A stretch of DNA of 64,000 nt from Haemophilus parainfluenzae (GTDB taxonomy: Bacteria; Pseudomonadota; Gammaproteobacteria; Enterobacterales; Pasteurellaceae): contig NZ_CP063121.1 in NCBI RefSeq assembly GCF_014931415.1, positions 1,364,001 to 1,428,000 of the forward strand, given 5' to 3'. Of the stretch, positions 27,399 through 36,726 are shown piece after piece. The translations under genes and the position numbers were made by a program. The notes under the pieces were generated by a model. The model was not told where the DNA came from. It did not search any database and worked only from the letters and a program-made list of their open reading frames with translations. Each line of letters starts with the position of its first letter. Within the stretch, counting starts at the first letter, position 1.

Positions 27399-28937
27399 AT
27401 GTATGAACAATGGATAATCGCGTTATTAATCGCACCTTTAGCAATATCACTTGCCAGTTTCGCTTGTGGCGTGACAAAAGCACGGACAATTTGTACCGCA
27501 CTTCATGTTACAGGTTTGATTTTGATGTTAGCATTTGCCTTACAAATTATTAATGGCGTGCTAACTCAGGGGGAAATCAGTGCATTAAATAACTGGGTTT
27601 ACATCGACAGTCTATCTGCTATTTTCTTAGGTCTCATCGCTATTGTCGGAACATTAGCCGGTATTTATTCTATCGGCTACATTGGTACGGAATATCGTGA
27701 AGGGCATCTTGATTTTAAAACATACTGCAATTATTACGGCTTTTTGCATTTGTTTTTCTTCACCATGATTATTTCTGTGATCACCAATAATGTGATTTTG
27801 ATGTGGGCAGCCATTGAAGCAACCACATTAAGTTCTGCATTCTTGGTCGGCACATACAAACAAAAAACCTCTCTTGAGGCTGCATGGAAATACATTATTA
27901 TCTGTTCAGTTGGGGTGGCGTTTGGATTGTATGGCACGATTTTAACGTTCTCTAATGGAACAAATCTTTTAGCTGATCCAAGCCAAGCTATTTTCTGGAC
28001 AGAAATCAATCAACAGGCAGCTGGTTTGAATCCAATGCTCATGTATCTTGCTTTTGCCTTTATTTTGGTTGGGTTTGGTACTAAATGCGGTCTATTTCCA
28101 ATGCATACTTGGTTGTCTGATGCACACAGTGAGGCGCCAAGTCCAGTGAGTGCGATTCTATCAGCTGTATTATTGAATTGTGCCATGTTGGTGGTATTGC
28201 GTTATTACATCTTAGTTTCTAAAGCAGTTGGTTCTACATACCCGCAAACCTTATTGTTGGTATTTGGTTTACTCTCTGTATTAGTGGCGGCGTTGTTTAT
28301 TATCGTCCAATTCGACATCAAACGTTTATTGGCATATTCCAGTATTGAAAACATGGGGTTAATTAGCTTTGCCTTTGGTTTAGGTGGCCCAATCGGTGTA
28401 TTTGCGGGTTTATTACATACCATCAACCATAGTTTAGCGAAAACCTTGTTATTCTGTGCTTCAGGTAACATATTATTAAAATATAAAACCCGTGATATGA
28501 ACCAAGTACGTGGTTTATGGCGTGTAGCACCAATGACGGCGGTGTTATTTGCCGGTGGTGCATTAGCACTAGGTGGTATCCCACCATTTAACGTGTTCGT
28601 CAGTGAATTCAGTATTGCTGTTGCCGGTATTTACGCAGGTAAAACTTGGTTAATGGTGTTCTGTTTAATTTTACTCACTATCGTGTTAGCGGGATTGTCT
28701 TTAATGGTATTAAAAACCGTATTAGGCAAACAACCGAATAATGTTGAAGTGGGGGATGTGAACAAAGTTTCACTCGTGGCGATGGCAATTTTACTGTTAT
28801 TCATGTTTATTATGGGTATTCATATTGCCGAACCAATTTTGCAGTTATTAAAAAGTGCGGTCGGAATTGTACTCGGATCTGAACAAGTGTCTTTTGGTGA
28901 AATGTTAGTTTTACCTTGGCAAAGTTTAGCGCAATGA
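27399..28937 (+). CDS. hyfF: Hydrogenase-4 component F, proton-pumping membrane subunit
   Basis: Third antiporter-like subunit, 512 residues (E. coli HyfF about 526). The signature FPMHTWLSDAHSEAPSPVSAILS near residue 232 and VQFDIKRLLAYSSIENMGL near residue 302 are clear. It starts four bases after the hyfE stop. Together with HyfB and HyfD it gives the complex three potential proton channels. It carries uptake signals near 27496 and 28853. Confidence 0.94.
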   Translation: MYEQWIIALLIAPLAISLASFACGVTKARTICTALHVTGLILMLAFALQIINGVLTQGEISALNNWVYIDSLSAIFLGLIAIVGTLAGIYSIGYIGTEYREGHLDFKTYCNYYGFLHLFFFTMIISVITNNVILMWAAIEATTLSSAFLVGTYKQKTSLEAAWKYIIICSVGVAFGLYGTILTFSNGTNLLADPSQAIFWTEINQQAAGLNPMLMYLAFAFILVGFGTKCGLFPMHTWLSDAHSEAPSPVSAILSAVLLNCAMLVVLRYYILVSKAVGSTYPQTLLLVFGLLSVLVAALFIIVQFDIKRLLAYSSIENMGLISFAFGLGGPIGVFAGLLHTINHSLAKTLLFCASGNILLKYKTRDMNQVRGLWRVAPMTAVLFAGGALALGGIPPFNVFVSEFSIAVAGIYAGKTWLMVFCLILLTIVLAGLSLMVLKTVLGKQPNNVEVGDVNKVSLVAMAILLLFMFIMGIHIAEPILQLLKSAVGIVLGSEQVSFGEMLVLPWQSLAQ

Positions 28938-28957
28938 TCGACAGGAGGGATAAATAT

Positions 28958-30688
28958 ATGGAATTAACTAAAAATACATCAGTCGATCCAGCCAAAATGA
29001 TTGGCAAAAATTACATTGAAGCAGTCAATGCAAAATTTCCAAATACCATTTTGGATGAGGAGTGGTCAACACCAAATCAGGTTACTCTTACCATTAAAAC
29101 CAATATGTTACCTGATGTTGTTGAATACCTTTATTATCAACATGAAGGTTGGTTACCTTTGGTATTCGGGAATGATGAGCGTTCAATTCATGGCAATTAT
29201 GCAGTGTACTACGTGCTTTCCATGGAAGGGGAAGTGAAAACTTTTATCACCATTAAAGCTTTAGTTGATCCTGTGAGCCTAGAATTTCCGTCTGTGACAC
29301 CAAAAGTCAAAGCGGCGGTTTGGGGCGAACGTGAATTATTCGATATGTATGGTTTGAAAGCCGTCGGGTTACCTGACCAACGCCGCTTAGTGTTGCCAGA
29401 TGATTGGCCGGATGATCTTTATCCATTACGTAAAGACTCCATGGATTACCGTTTACGTCCCGATCCGACAACCGCAACAGAAACATACGAATTTATTAAC
29501 GAAAAAGGCGAAGCACGTATCGTTCCACTTGGTCCGTTACATATCACTTCCGATGAACCTGGACACTTCCGTTTGTTCGTGGATGGGGAAGACATCATTG
29601 ATGCGGATTATCGTTTGTTCTATGTACACCGTGGTATGGAAAAATTAGCAGAAACTCGCATGGATTACGACCAAGTTAACTTCCTGGCTGACCGTGTATG
29701 TGGGATTTGTGGTTTCACACATAGTGTGGCCTATGCCAATTCCGTCGAAAGTGCTTTAGGGATTCAAATTCCAAAACGCGCTGAATGGATTCGTGCGATT
29801 TTATTAGAAGTAGAACGTTTACATAGTCACTTATTAAACTTAGGTCTATCTAGCCACTTTACCGGCTTTGATACTGGCTTTATGCAATTCTTCCGCGTTC
29901 GTGAGAAATCTATGACCTTGGCAGAAGTGCTAACCGGTGCACGTAAAACCTATGGTATTAACCTTATCGGTGGTGTGCGTCGCGATATGTTGAAACATCA
30001 ACGTGAGCAATGTATCAAACTTATCGGCGAAATGCGTGAAGAACTCAAAACCTTGACTGATATTTTATTAAATACACCGAATATGGAACAACGTACGGTA
30101 GGTGTCGGTGTATTGGCAAAAGATATCGCTCGTGACTTTAGTCCGGTTGGTCCAATGATTCGTGGTTCTGGCTTTGCTCGTGATGTGCGTAAAGTACATC
30201 CGTTCTCCGGTTATGGCGATGTTCCTTTCAATCTCTTCACTGAAGCCAATGGTGACGTATTATCCCGTGTGAAAGTGCGGATTAATGAAGTGTTTGAATC
30301 CATGAATATTATTGATTACATGGTGGATAACTTGCCAAGTGGTGAAATCTTAAAAGAAGGTTTCAATTATACGCCTGGACGTTTTGCTTTAGGGATTACC
30401 GAAGCACCACGTGGTGAGGATATTCACTGGTCAATGCTAGGCGACAACCAAAAACTTTTCCGTTGGCGTTGTCGTGCCGCGACTTATGCTAACTGGCCAA
30501 CCTTGCGCTATATGTTGCGTGGCAATACAGTGTCTGATGCGCCACTTATTATTGGTAGTCTTGACCCTTGCTATTCTTGTACCGACCGTGTCACCGTGGT
30601 GGATGTGCGTAAACGCAAAGCGAAAACCGTAGATTATAAAGAGATTGAACGCTACGGTATTGAACGTAAAAATTCACCATTGAAATAG
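28958..30688 (+). CDS. hyfG: Hydrogenase-4 large subunit (NiFe catalytic subunit)
   Basis: Catalytic subunit of the group 4 [NiFe] hydrogenase. I use the ATG at 28958, which follows AGGAGGG, giving 576 residues; an upstream in-frame start would overlap hyfF. The N-terminal ~170 residues are NuoC-like and the rest NuoD-like. The nickel ligands are Cys248 and Cys251 in RVCGICGFTH and Cys538 and Cys541 in DPCYSCTDR. A 32-residue tail follows that Arg (VTVVDVRKRKAK...NSPLK), as in the E. coli HycE precursor, where HycI cuts after the Arg; hycI is encoded in this operon. Confidence 0.96.
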   Translation: MELTKNTSVDPAKMIGKNYIEAVNAKFPNTILDEEWSTPNQVTLTIKTNMLPDVVEYLYYQHEGWLPLVFGNDERSIHGNYAVYYVLSMEGEVKTFITIKALVDPVSLEFPSVTPKVKAAVWGERELFDMYGLKAVGLPDQRRLVLPDDWPDDLYPLRKDSMDYRLRPDPTTATETYEFINEKGEARIVPLGPLHITSDEPGHFRLFVDGEDIIDADYRLFYVHRGMEKLAETRMDYDQVNFLADRVCGICGFTHSVAYANSVESALGIQIPKRAEWIRAILLEVERLHSHLLNLGLSSHFTGFDTGFMQFFRVREKSMTLAEVLTGARKTYGINLIGGVRRDMLKHQREQCIKLIGEMREELKTLTDILLNTPNMEQRTVGVGVLAKDIARDFSPVGPMIRGSGFARDVRKVHPFSGYGDVPFNLFTEANGDVLSRVKVRINEVFESMNIIDYMVDNLPSGEILKEGFNYTPGRFALGITEAPRGEDIHWSMLGDNQKLFRWRCRAATYANWPTLRYMLRGNTVSDAPLIIGSLDPCYSCTDRVTVVDVRKRKAKTVDYKEIERYGIERKNSPLK

Positions 30689-30700
30689 GGGAGGCGGAAA

Positions 30701-31348
30701 ATGTTTAAATTACTAAAAACAGTATTTAAAGCAGGTGATGTCACCACCAAATATCCGTTCAAACCTTATGAAGTCGATGAGGATTTTAGAGGAAAACCGG
30801 AACTCAATTCTGATCAATGTATTGTTTGTGCGGCTTGTACCATTGCCTGTCCAGCTAATGCGTTGACCATGAGAACGGATCCGGTGACAGGCGACCGTAC
30901 CTGGTCATTATTTCTTGGTCGTTGTATTTTCTGTGGTCGTTGTGAAGAAGTTTGCCCAACTAAGGCGATTCGCTTATCACAAGATTTTGAACTCTCAGTG
31001 ACCAATAAACAGGATCTTTTCCAAGAAACAACCTTTGCTACAGTAACTTGTCAGGAATGTGGTAAACCGTTTATTTCTTATAAAGAATTGAATTACACCA
31101 TTGATTTATTCAAACAAACTTTAGATAAACCTGAATTAGTGAAACAAAAATTGGCAGAGTTGCATACTTGTCCGGTTTGTAAACGTCAGCACAGCTTAGA
31201 AAAAACCGCGAATATGGAATCCAATATGCGGATGAAATTAATCGACTTTAAAGAGCCGGTTCGCTTGAATTTCAAAAATGCGCTCGAGCAACGAGAACAA
31301 AGTGCGGTTGATTTACCTAACGTTTTAGCAGGAGGCGAAAGACGATGA
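30701..31348 (+). CDS. hyfH: Hydrogenase-4 component H, 2x[4Fe-4S] subunit
   Basis: NuoI-like ferredoxin subunit. Two Cys motifs, [12 protein letters not shown] near residue 40 and [12 protein letters not shown] near residue 78, bind two 4Fe-4S clusters. Two further CxxC pairs (CQECG and CPVCK) near residues 119 and 165 could hold a metal. At 215 residues it is about 34 longer than E. coli HyfH (181). The extra C-terminal tail is polar and its DNA contains an uptake signal near 31300. The stop overlaps the hyfI start (ATGA). Confidence 0.94.
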   Translation: MFKLLKTVFKAGDVTTKYPFKPYEVDEDFRGKPELNSDQCIVCAACTIACPANALTMRTDPVTGDRTWSLFLGRCIFCGRCEEVCPTKAIRLSQDFELSVTNKQDLFQETTFATVTCQECGKPFISYKELNYTIDLFKQTLDKPELVKQKLAELHTCPVCKRQHSLEKTANMESNMRMKLIDFKEPVRLNFKNALEQREQSAVDLPNVLAGGERR

Positions 31349-32121
31349 ACACACAAATTCCAATGCCGGTCAATGGCATATCAACACCGTTTAGTATTGA
31401 TGAAAATATTGCCAAAATGAAACAAACGTTGCTGAAAGATATTCAACGTTCAGCTTACGTTTATCGTGTGGACTGCGGCGGTTGTAATGGGTGTGAAATC
31501 GAAATTTTCAGTACCATTACGCCAACATTCGATGCAGAACGTTTTGGTATTAAAGTGGTAGCCTCACCTCGTCATGCGGACATTTTATTGTTCACCGGTG
31601 CGGTTACCCGTGCGATGCGTACGCCAGCAATGCGTGCTTACCAAGCTGCACCGGATCCTAAAATCTGTATTTCTTACGGTGCTTGCGGTTGTGGCGGCGG
31701 TATTTTCCACGATCTCTATTGTGTTTGGGGCGGTAGTGATCAAATTGTACCAATTGATGTGTATATCCCTGGCTGTCCTCCAACCCCTGCAGCGACAATT
31801 TATGGATTCGCGGTAGCACTTGGTTTGCTTGATCAAAAGCTCAAAGGTAAACAAGAAAAAGCTGATCCTAACGCAGAAGCTAAATTACGTTTCCCAACCA
31901 TTCCGTTGGATTTGCGTATTAGTCTTGAACGAGAAGCTCGTCGTCTAGCCGGTTATCGTCAAGGTGGCAACATTGCTAACCAATTTATGGCAATGATGGC
32001 CGAAGATGATAAGGTGCCATTCGGTGTACGTTTAGGTGAATACCTAGAACGCGAAGCCGATCCGCGTTTAAGCGAAATCGTCAATCGTTTGCATGCGATT
32101 AGTATGCCGTTTTCGGGATAA
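31345..32121 (+). CDS. hyfI: Hydrogenase-4 small subunit (NuoB-like)
   Basis: Small subunit carrying the proximal 4Fe-4S cluster next to the nickel site. The 258-residue protein shows the cluster Cys residues in [10 protein letters not shown] near residue 47, GACGCGGG near residue 113 and [11 protein letters not shown] near residue 143, the NuoB/HycG pattern. It overlaps hyfH by four bases. A 7-bp hairpin lies between it and hyfJ. Confidence 0.95.
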   Translation: MNTQIPMPVNGISTPFSIDENIAKMKQTLLKDIQRSAYVYRVDCGGCNGCEIEIFSTITPTFDAERFGIKVVASPRHADILLFTGAVTRAMRTPAMRAYQAAPDPKICISYGACGCGGGIFHDLYCVWGGSDQIVPIDVYIPGCPPTPAATIYGFAVALGLLDQKLKGKQEKADPNAEAKLRFPTIPLDLRISLEREARRLAGYRQGGNIANQFMAMMAEDDKVPFGVRLGEYLEREADPRLSEIVNRLHAISMPFSG

Positions 32122-32129
32122 TTAATTAC

Positions 32130-32147
32130 GGGGCAAGTGATTGCCCC
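32130..32147 (+). other. Hairpin between hyfI and hyfJ
   Basis: GGGGCAA and TTGCCCC form a perfect 7-bp stem with a 4-base loop (GTGA). No T run follows (TATAAAAA instead), so it is more likely an mRNA stability or processing element inside the operon than a terminator. Confidence 0.5.
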
Positions 32148-32165
32148 TATAAAAATGGGAATGTT

Positions 32166-32573
32166 ATGACAACAAAAGTCTTTTTCTATTTATTAAACGA
32201 ACGTTTCGTCGAAAACGATGAACAAGTGCCAGAGCAAGCAAAACAGGTAATGTATTACTCTTTGGCGATTGGTCACCATGTTGGCGTGATAGATTGTTTT
32301 AAAAAGTTACTAATTTGCGATTACGACGATTATCAACGTTTTGTAGAGAGCTTTCCAGAAGGGGATGCTAAACGCAAATTTGCCGGCTTAATGCGATTTG
32401 GTGAAATTGTGATTGACTCCAGCCATGTCAATTTATTGGCGAAAGCAATGGATGAGAACAAAGCCAATTTTGCCCCAGAACATCAAGAGTGGGTCGAAAT
32501 TCTAATGGATACGTTAGCGTCGATTCAGCGTGAACCTGTGATGTATATTATGGTGAAACGTCGTGACGAATAA
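32166..32573 (+). CDS. hyfJ: Formate hydrogenlyase maturation protein HyfJ/HycH
   Basis: A 135-residue soluble protein of the HycH family (E. coli HyfJ about 137), needed in E. coli for processing of the hydrogenase-3 large subunit. Family stretches are YYSLAIGHHVGVIDCF near residue 36 and KFAGLMRFGEIVIDSSHVNLLA near residue 72. It lies directly before hycI, which starts inside its last codons (11-base overlap). Confidence 0.88.
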   Translation: MTTKVFFYLLNERFVENDEQVPEQAKQVMYYSLAIGHHVGVIDCFKKLLICDYDDYQRFVESFPEGDAKRKFAGLMRFGEIVIDSSHVNLLAKAMDENKANFAPEHQEWVEILMDTLASIQREPVMYIMVKRRDE

Positions 32574-33021
32574 TGTGATCTTAACGGTTGGCAACAGTAT
32601 GATGGGGGATGACGGTGCGGGTCCTTATCTCTATCAGCTATTGAATGAAAATCCATTGCCAAATTGGACCGCACTTGACGGTGGCTCAGCACCGGAAAAT
32701 GTTGCACATATTGTGCGAAACATGAAACCCGATTTGCTTTTAATTTTCGATGCGGCTGATATGGAATTAGCGCCGGGCAAAATCCGAATCATTGAAAAAG
32801 AGAGCATTGCTGAAATGTTTTTCATGAGTACGCATAATATGCCGCTCAATTACCTCATTGAACAACTGGAACAAGATATTAAACAAATTGTTTTCGTGGG
32901 GCTTCAACCCGATCTGGTTTCCTTTGGTTTTCCGATGACAGAAAGCGTAAAAGAGTCTGTGCAATTTATGTATGATTTTTTAAAAGAGGGAAGATCGCTT
33001 GAAGATATTCCTGTTTTGTAA
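32563..33021 (+). CDS. hycI: Hydrogenase maturation protease HycI
   Basis: Endopeptidase that removes the C-terminal tail of the large subunit after nickel insertion. The 152-residue protein starts at a GTG (VTNNVIL), overlapping hyfJ by 11 bases. GNSMMGDDGAGP near residue 10 contains the metal-sensing Asp, DGGSAPEN and DAADMELAPG follow, and MSTHNMPLNYLI holds the conserved His. It is very close to E. coli HycI and should act on HyfG here. E. coli hyf itself lacks a hycI copy; here the protease gene is part of the hyf operon. Confidence 0.95.
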   Translation: MTNNVILTVGNSMMGDDGAGPYLYQLLNENPLPNWTALDGGSAPENVAHIVRNMKPDLLLIFDAADMELAPGKIRIIEKESIAEMFFMSTHNMPLNYLIEQLEQDIKQIVFVGLQPDLVSFGFPMTESVKESVQFMYDFLKEGRSLEDIPVL

Positions 33022-33118
33022 AAAAGTGAGGGTGATTTTCTAAACATATTTAAAAATATTACGAAAACCTGTTTTATATCAATAAATCCATGTTTTTTGT
33101 AAGACTATGAACTGATTT

Positions 33119-33137
33119 TGGGTGTAATATATACCCA
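33119..33137. promoter_or_regulatory. Imperfect palindrome upstream of fdhF
   Basis: TGGGTGTAATATATACCCA has a 5-bp perfect outer dyad (TGGGT/ACCCA) with further partial symmetry, 60 bp before the fdhF start in the 175-bp gap after hycI. It may be a regulator site for a separate fdhF promoter. An ATCAA half site near 33079 gives only a poor FNR match. Confidence 0.35.
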
Positions 33138-33196
33138 GAATTAATTATTCTAATTCTATCTCTAACCTCGTGTTGTACTAAAATAAGGACGTTACT

Positions 33197-35356
33197 ATGG
33201 CTATTAAAAAAGTAATTACCGTATGTCCGTATTGTGCCTCAGGTTGTAAAATCCATCTTTTGGTGGAAAACAACAAAATTGTGGGAGCTGAAGGTGCAAA
33301 CGGCAAGACAAACGAAGGGGAGTTATGCCTAAAAGGATATTATGGCTGGGATTTTGTGCATGATACAAAAATCCTGACTCCTCGCCTAACTCAACCGATG
33401 ATCCGCTACAAACGTGGCGAACCATTCACACCAGTGAGCTGGGAAGAAGCGATTTCTTACACAGCAAGACGTCTCAGTGAAATCAAAGAAAAGTACGGTA
33501 ACGAATCGATTATGGTAACGGGTTCTTCCCGTGGACCAGGTAACGAAGTGAACTTCGTTATGCAAAAATTCGCCCGTGCGGTATTAGGAAATAACAACAT
33601 TGACTGTTGTGCGCGCGTGTGACACGGCCCTTCTGTAACAGGTCTGCTCAAATCGGTCGGTAACGGCGCAATGTCCAACTCAATTGTTGAGATTGAAGAT
33701 ACCAAATGCGTATTCATTTTTGGCTATAATGCCTCCACTTCACACCCTATTGTGGCGCGTCGGATTAACCACGCCAAAGCAAAAGGGGCGAAAATCATTG
33801 TTTGTGACCCTCGTAAAATCGAAACAGCCCGTATTGCGGATATTTATGCACCGCTTGCTAACGGGTCTAACGTCGCATTCTTGAATGCGATGATGAATGT
33901 GATTTTAGAAGAAGGATTACAAGATCAAAAATTTATTGATGAACACACCGAAAACTTCGATGCGTTCTATGAAACCGTGAAAGCTTATACACCGGAATCC
34001 ACTCAACACATCACCGGTATTGAACCTGAAATGTTGCGTGAAATTGCCCGCACTTATGCAAAAGCGGAAACTGCTACTATCTTATGGGGTATGGGCGTTT
34101 GCCAATTCCGTCAAGGTGTAGAAACCGTACGTGCATTAGCAAGCTTGGCAATGCTTACCGGTAACTTAGGTAAACCAAATGTTGGGGTGAACCCAGTACG
34201 TGGTCAAAACAACGTACAGGGCGCATGCGATATGGGTGCGTTATTCAACACATTACCAGGCTATCAAAGTTTTGCTGACCCAGAAATTAATGCAAAATTT
34301 GCGAAAGCTTGGGGCGTACCGTCTATTCCAAGCAAACCAGGTGTACCGTTGAGTGAAGTACCTGAAGCGATCATGGAAGATAAAATTAAAGCATTCTATA
34401 TCATGGGTGAAGATACATTACAAACTGAGCCTGATATTAATGCTGTTAAAAAAGCCTTCGAGAAAGTTGAGCTTCTTATCGTTCAAGATATTTTCATGAC
34501 TCAAACAGCCGCAGAAGCAGATATTTTATTACCTGCGACTTCTTGTGCTGAACATGAAGGTGTATATAGTGCTGCTGACCGTGGTTTCCAACGTTTCTAT
34601 AAAGCCGTTGAACCAACCGGCAACGTCAAGGATGACTGGGTAATCATTAGCGAACTTGCTACAGCAATGGGCTACCCAATGCACTATAACAATACCAAAG
34701 AAATTTGGGATGAACTTCGTTCGCTTTGTCCAATTTATAAAGGGGCAACTTACGAAAAAATGGAAGGCTTGGGTTATATTCAATGGCCATGTACTGATGA
34801 AGGCCCTGAAGATCAAGGCACAACATACTTGTATAAAGGCCAAATCTTCGACCGTCCGAACGGCAAAGCTGAGTTCTTCGCCTGTGACTGGGAGCCACCG
34901 ATGGAAGATCTTTCTGAAGAGTTCCCATTGGTACTTTCTACCGTGCGTGAAGTGGGTCACTATTCCTGCCGTTCAATGACCGGTAACTGCCGAGCTCTTG
35001 CTGCACTTGCGGATGAGCCGGGATTCGTACAAATGAACGATCAAGATGCCAAAGAATTGGGCATTAAAAACAACGACTTGGTTTGGATTGCCTCATCACG
35101 TGGTAAAGTTATTTCTCGCGCAGATGTGAGCACTCGTACTAACAAAGGCGCTTGTTATATGACCTATCAATGGTGGATCGGTAAATGTAACGAATTAACC
35201 GCTGAACATTTGAACCCGGGTTCTAGAACGCCGGAATACAAATATAGCGCGGTTCGTATTGATAAAATCGAAGACCAAGCCTGGGCTGAACGCTATGTGG
35301 TAACTGAATACGCGAAATTAAAAAATCGCTTAAAAGAAACCGCACTTGTGGCTTGA
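33197..35356 (+). CDS. fdhF: Formate dehydrogenase H, selenocysteine enzyme
   Basis: Molybdopterin enzyme that oxidises formate to CO2 for the hydrogenlyase complex. The reading frame of 719 residues contains one in-frame TGA at 33620-33622, read as selenocysteine 142 in CCARV-Sec-HGPS, matching Sec140 of E. coli FdhF (715 residues). The bases after the TGA closely resemble the E. coli fdhF SECIS hairpin (CACGGCCC...CAGGTCTGC...CAATCGGTC), so this is not a pseudogene. N-terminal Cys10, 13, 17 and 44 bind a 4Fe-4S cluster. It follows hycI after 175 bp and ends at a strong terminator. It requires selA, selB, selC and selD elsewhere. Confidence 0.97.
33620..33660 (+). other. Sec codon and SECIS element in fdhF
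   Basis: The TGA at 33620 is followed at once by a hairpin-forming stretch whose loop region holds AGGTCTG, as in the bacterial SECIS element bound by SelB. Both sides of the TGA stay in the same frame and encode FdhF sequence. Confidence 0.9.
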
Positions 35357-35375
35357 TTAGCGTCATAAATGAATG

Positions 35376-35407
35376 ACGGGCGAACTTAAATGGTTCGCCC
35401 GTTTTTT
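35376..35407 (+). terminator. fdhF terminator
   Basis: A 10-bp GC-rich stem ACGGGCGAAC/GTTCGCCCGT with a 7-base loop is followed by six T. It separates fdhF from the convergent nickel transporter operon. Confidence 0.93.
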
Positions 35408-35440
35408 ATTGAATTATTTCCTTACGCATTATGAATGCAT

Positions 35441-36085
35441 TTAGCCATCATTATCTGTAGCTAAAGATAAACAGGAATCCGCAAGTGTTTCACTAAAGCG
35501 TAAATCATGTGAAGCAATAAGCATTGGCAACTGTAATTCGCGTAAAAGTGCGGTCAGTTTGGCGATATTTTTTACATCGAGTCCATTAGTTGGTTCATCT
35601 AATAATAATACTTTGGGTTGCATCGCCAGTACGCCGGCTAGCGCAGTAAAATTCTGTTCACCACCAGATAAGGTATTCACAGAACGATCTTTTAATCCAA
35701 CAATATTTAGACGTTCCAACTGTTGTAATGCAATTTGATAGGCTTCATCTCTGTTCAATCCTTGATTGAGAGGACCAAAGGCCACATCATCAAGTACAGT
35801 TGGGCCGAAAAGTTGATCGCCAGCATGCTGGAAACAGATGCCTATTTTTCCACGCAATGGTACAAAATCCTTTTCTTGTCGACATACATTACCGAACCAG
35901 CGAATTTCTCCTTGTTGGTAAAGTATAAAACCTAATAGGCAATGTAATAGGGTGGATTTTCCACAACCAATATCACCTTGTAAAAAAAGACGATGGCCTT
36001 CAGGGAGTTCAAAAGAAAGGTTATCAATAATCACACGCTGCTCGCGCATGATTTGTAATTGTTTGACTTCGAGGACGTTCATCAA
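35441..36085 (-). CDS. nikO: Nickel ECF-type ABC transporter, ATP-binding protein
   Basis: ATPase of the NikKLMQO (CbiMQO-type) nickel importer. The 214-residue protein has Walker A GDIGCGKST near residue 37, the Q-loop FQHAGDQLFG typical of energy-coupling-factor transporters, the signature LSGGEQNFTALAGVLA and Walker B VLLLDEPTNGLD. The residues after LSGGE (QNF rather than QQR) are slightly unusual. It is last in a five-gene minus-strand operon and overlaps nikQ by four bases. Confidence 0.9.
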   Translation of the reverse strand: MMNVLEVKQLQIMREQRVIIDNLSFELPEGHRLFLQGDIGCGKSTLLHCLLGFILYQQGEIRWFGNVCRQEKDFVPLRGKIGICFQHAGDQLFGPTVLDDVAFGPLNQGLNRDEAYQIALQQLERLNIVGLKDRSVNTLSGGEQNFTALAGVLAMQPKVLLLDEPTNGLDVKNIAKLTALLRELQLPMLIASHDLRFSETLADSCLSLATDNDG

Positions 36086-36726
36086 GATTTATCCTGTGTT
36101 TTTTTCACATCATGCAGCTGAAAGCCACGAGCTTTTAGCGCCATTTCTGTTTTTTCCGCTTTAACGAGGGCATGAATTAATAATAATGCCACACGCTGCG
36201 CCGCGATAAATAAGGTTCTGCCATTAAGTTTTGGCTGGTAGCCACGTGCTCGCATTGCCATATCCATCTTTTTATGTACTTCACTGAACACTGAAATATA
36301 GCGAACAGTGAGAACAAAGAGATGAAGTAGTTTTTCAGGTAATGGCAAACGGCACAATGCCTGCAATAAAAGGCTCTCGTTCATATCCATTAACAAGAGT
36401 CGGGTTAAACTTAAAATCAAATTAAAACGTAGCGTGATGAGCAGTGCGAGCTGAATACCCATAGGATTTAATACTAAACCTTGCTCGGTGATTTTCCAGC
36501 TTAAGGTTAACCAAACGAGTAGCGTAAAGAGATTTAGTTTAAGCCAATATTTGAAATAACTGACAAGGGATTTTCGATAGCATATTAGCGCAATAAGTAA
36601 TCCGCCGAATACGATTAGATTAAGGATAATAAGCGCTGAACCATGTGTCATTGTGCTGACGATAAGTCCACACAAAAACACATAAATCAATCGTAAGTGC
36701 GGTTGAAAAATAGCAAGGAAATTCAT
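36082..36726 (-). CDS. nikQ: Nickel ECF-type ABC transporter, transmembrane protein
   Basis: CbiQ/EcfT-family membrane subunit, 214 residues with about five hydrophobic segments. The coupling-helix motif MAMRARGYQPK near residue 158 and the second ARG motif (MALKARGFQ) near the C-terminus mark the contact sites for the ATPase. It overlaps nikM and nikO by four bases each, showing translational coupling. Confidence 0.9.
   Translation of the reverse strand: MNFLAIFQPHLRLIYVFLCGLIVSTMTHGSALIILNLIVFGGLLIALICYRKSLVSYFKYWLKLNLFTLLVWLTLSWKITEQGLVLNPMGIQLALLITLRFNLILSLTRLLLMDMNESLLLQALCRLPLPEKLLHLFVLTVRYISVFSEVHKKMDMAMRARGYQPKLNGRTLFIAAQRVALLLIHALVKAEKTEMALKARGFQLHDVKKTQDKS

Noticed and set aside
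33119..33137. NarL/NarP heptamer pair upstream of fdhF
   Set aside because: The arms do not fit the TACYYMT heptamer in orientation or sequence.
33197..33671. fdhF broken into two genes by a stop codon
   Set aside because: The TGA is in the exact position of the E. coli FdhF selenocysteine, with a matching SECIS after it and an unbroken frame on both sides.
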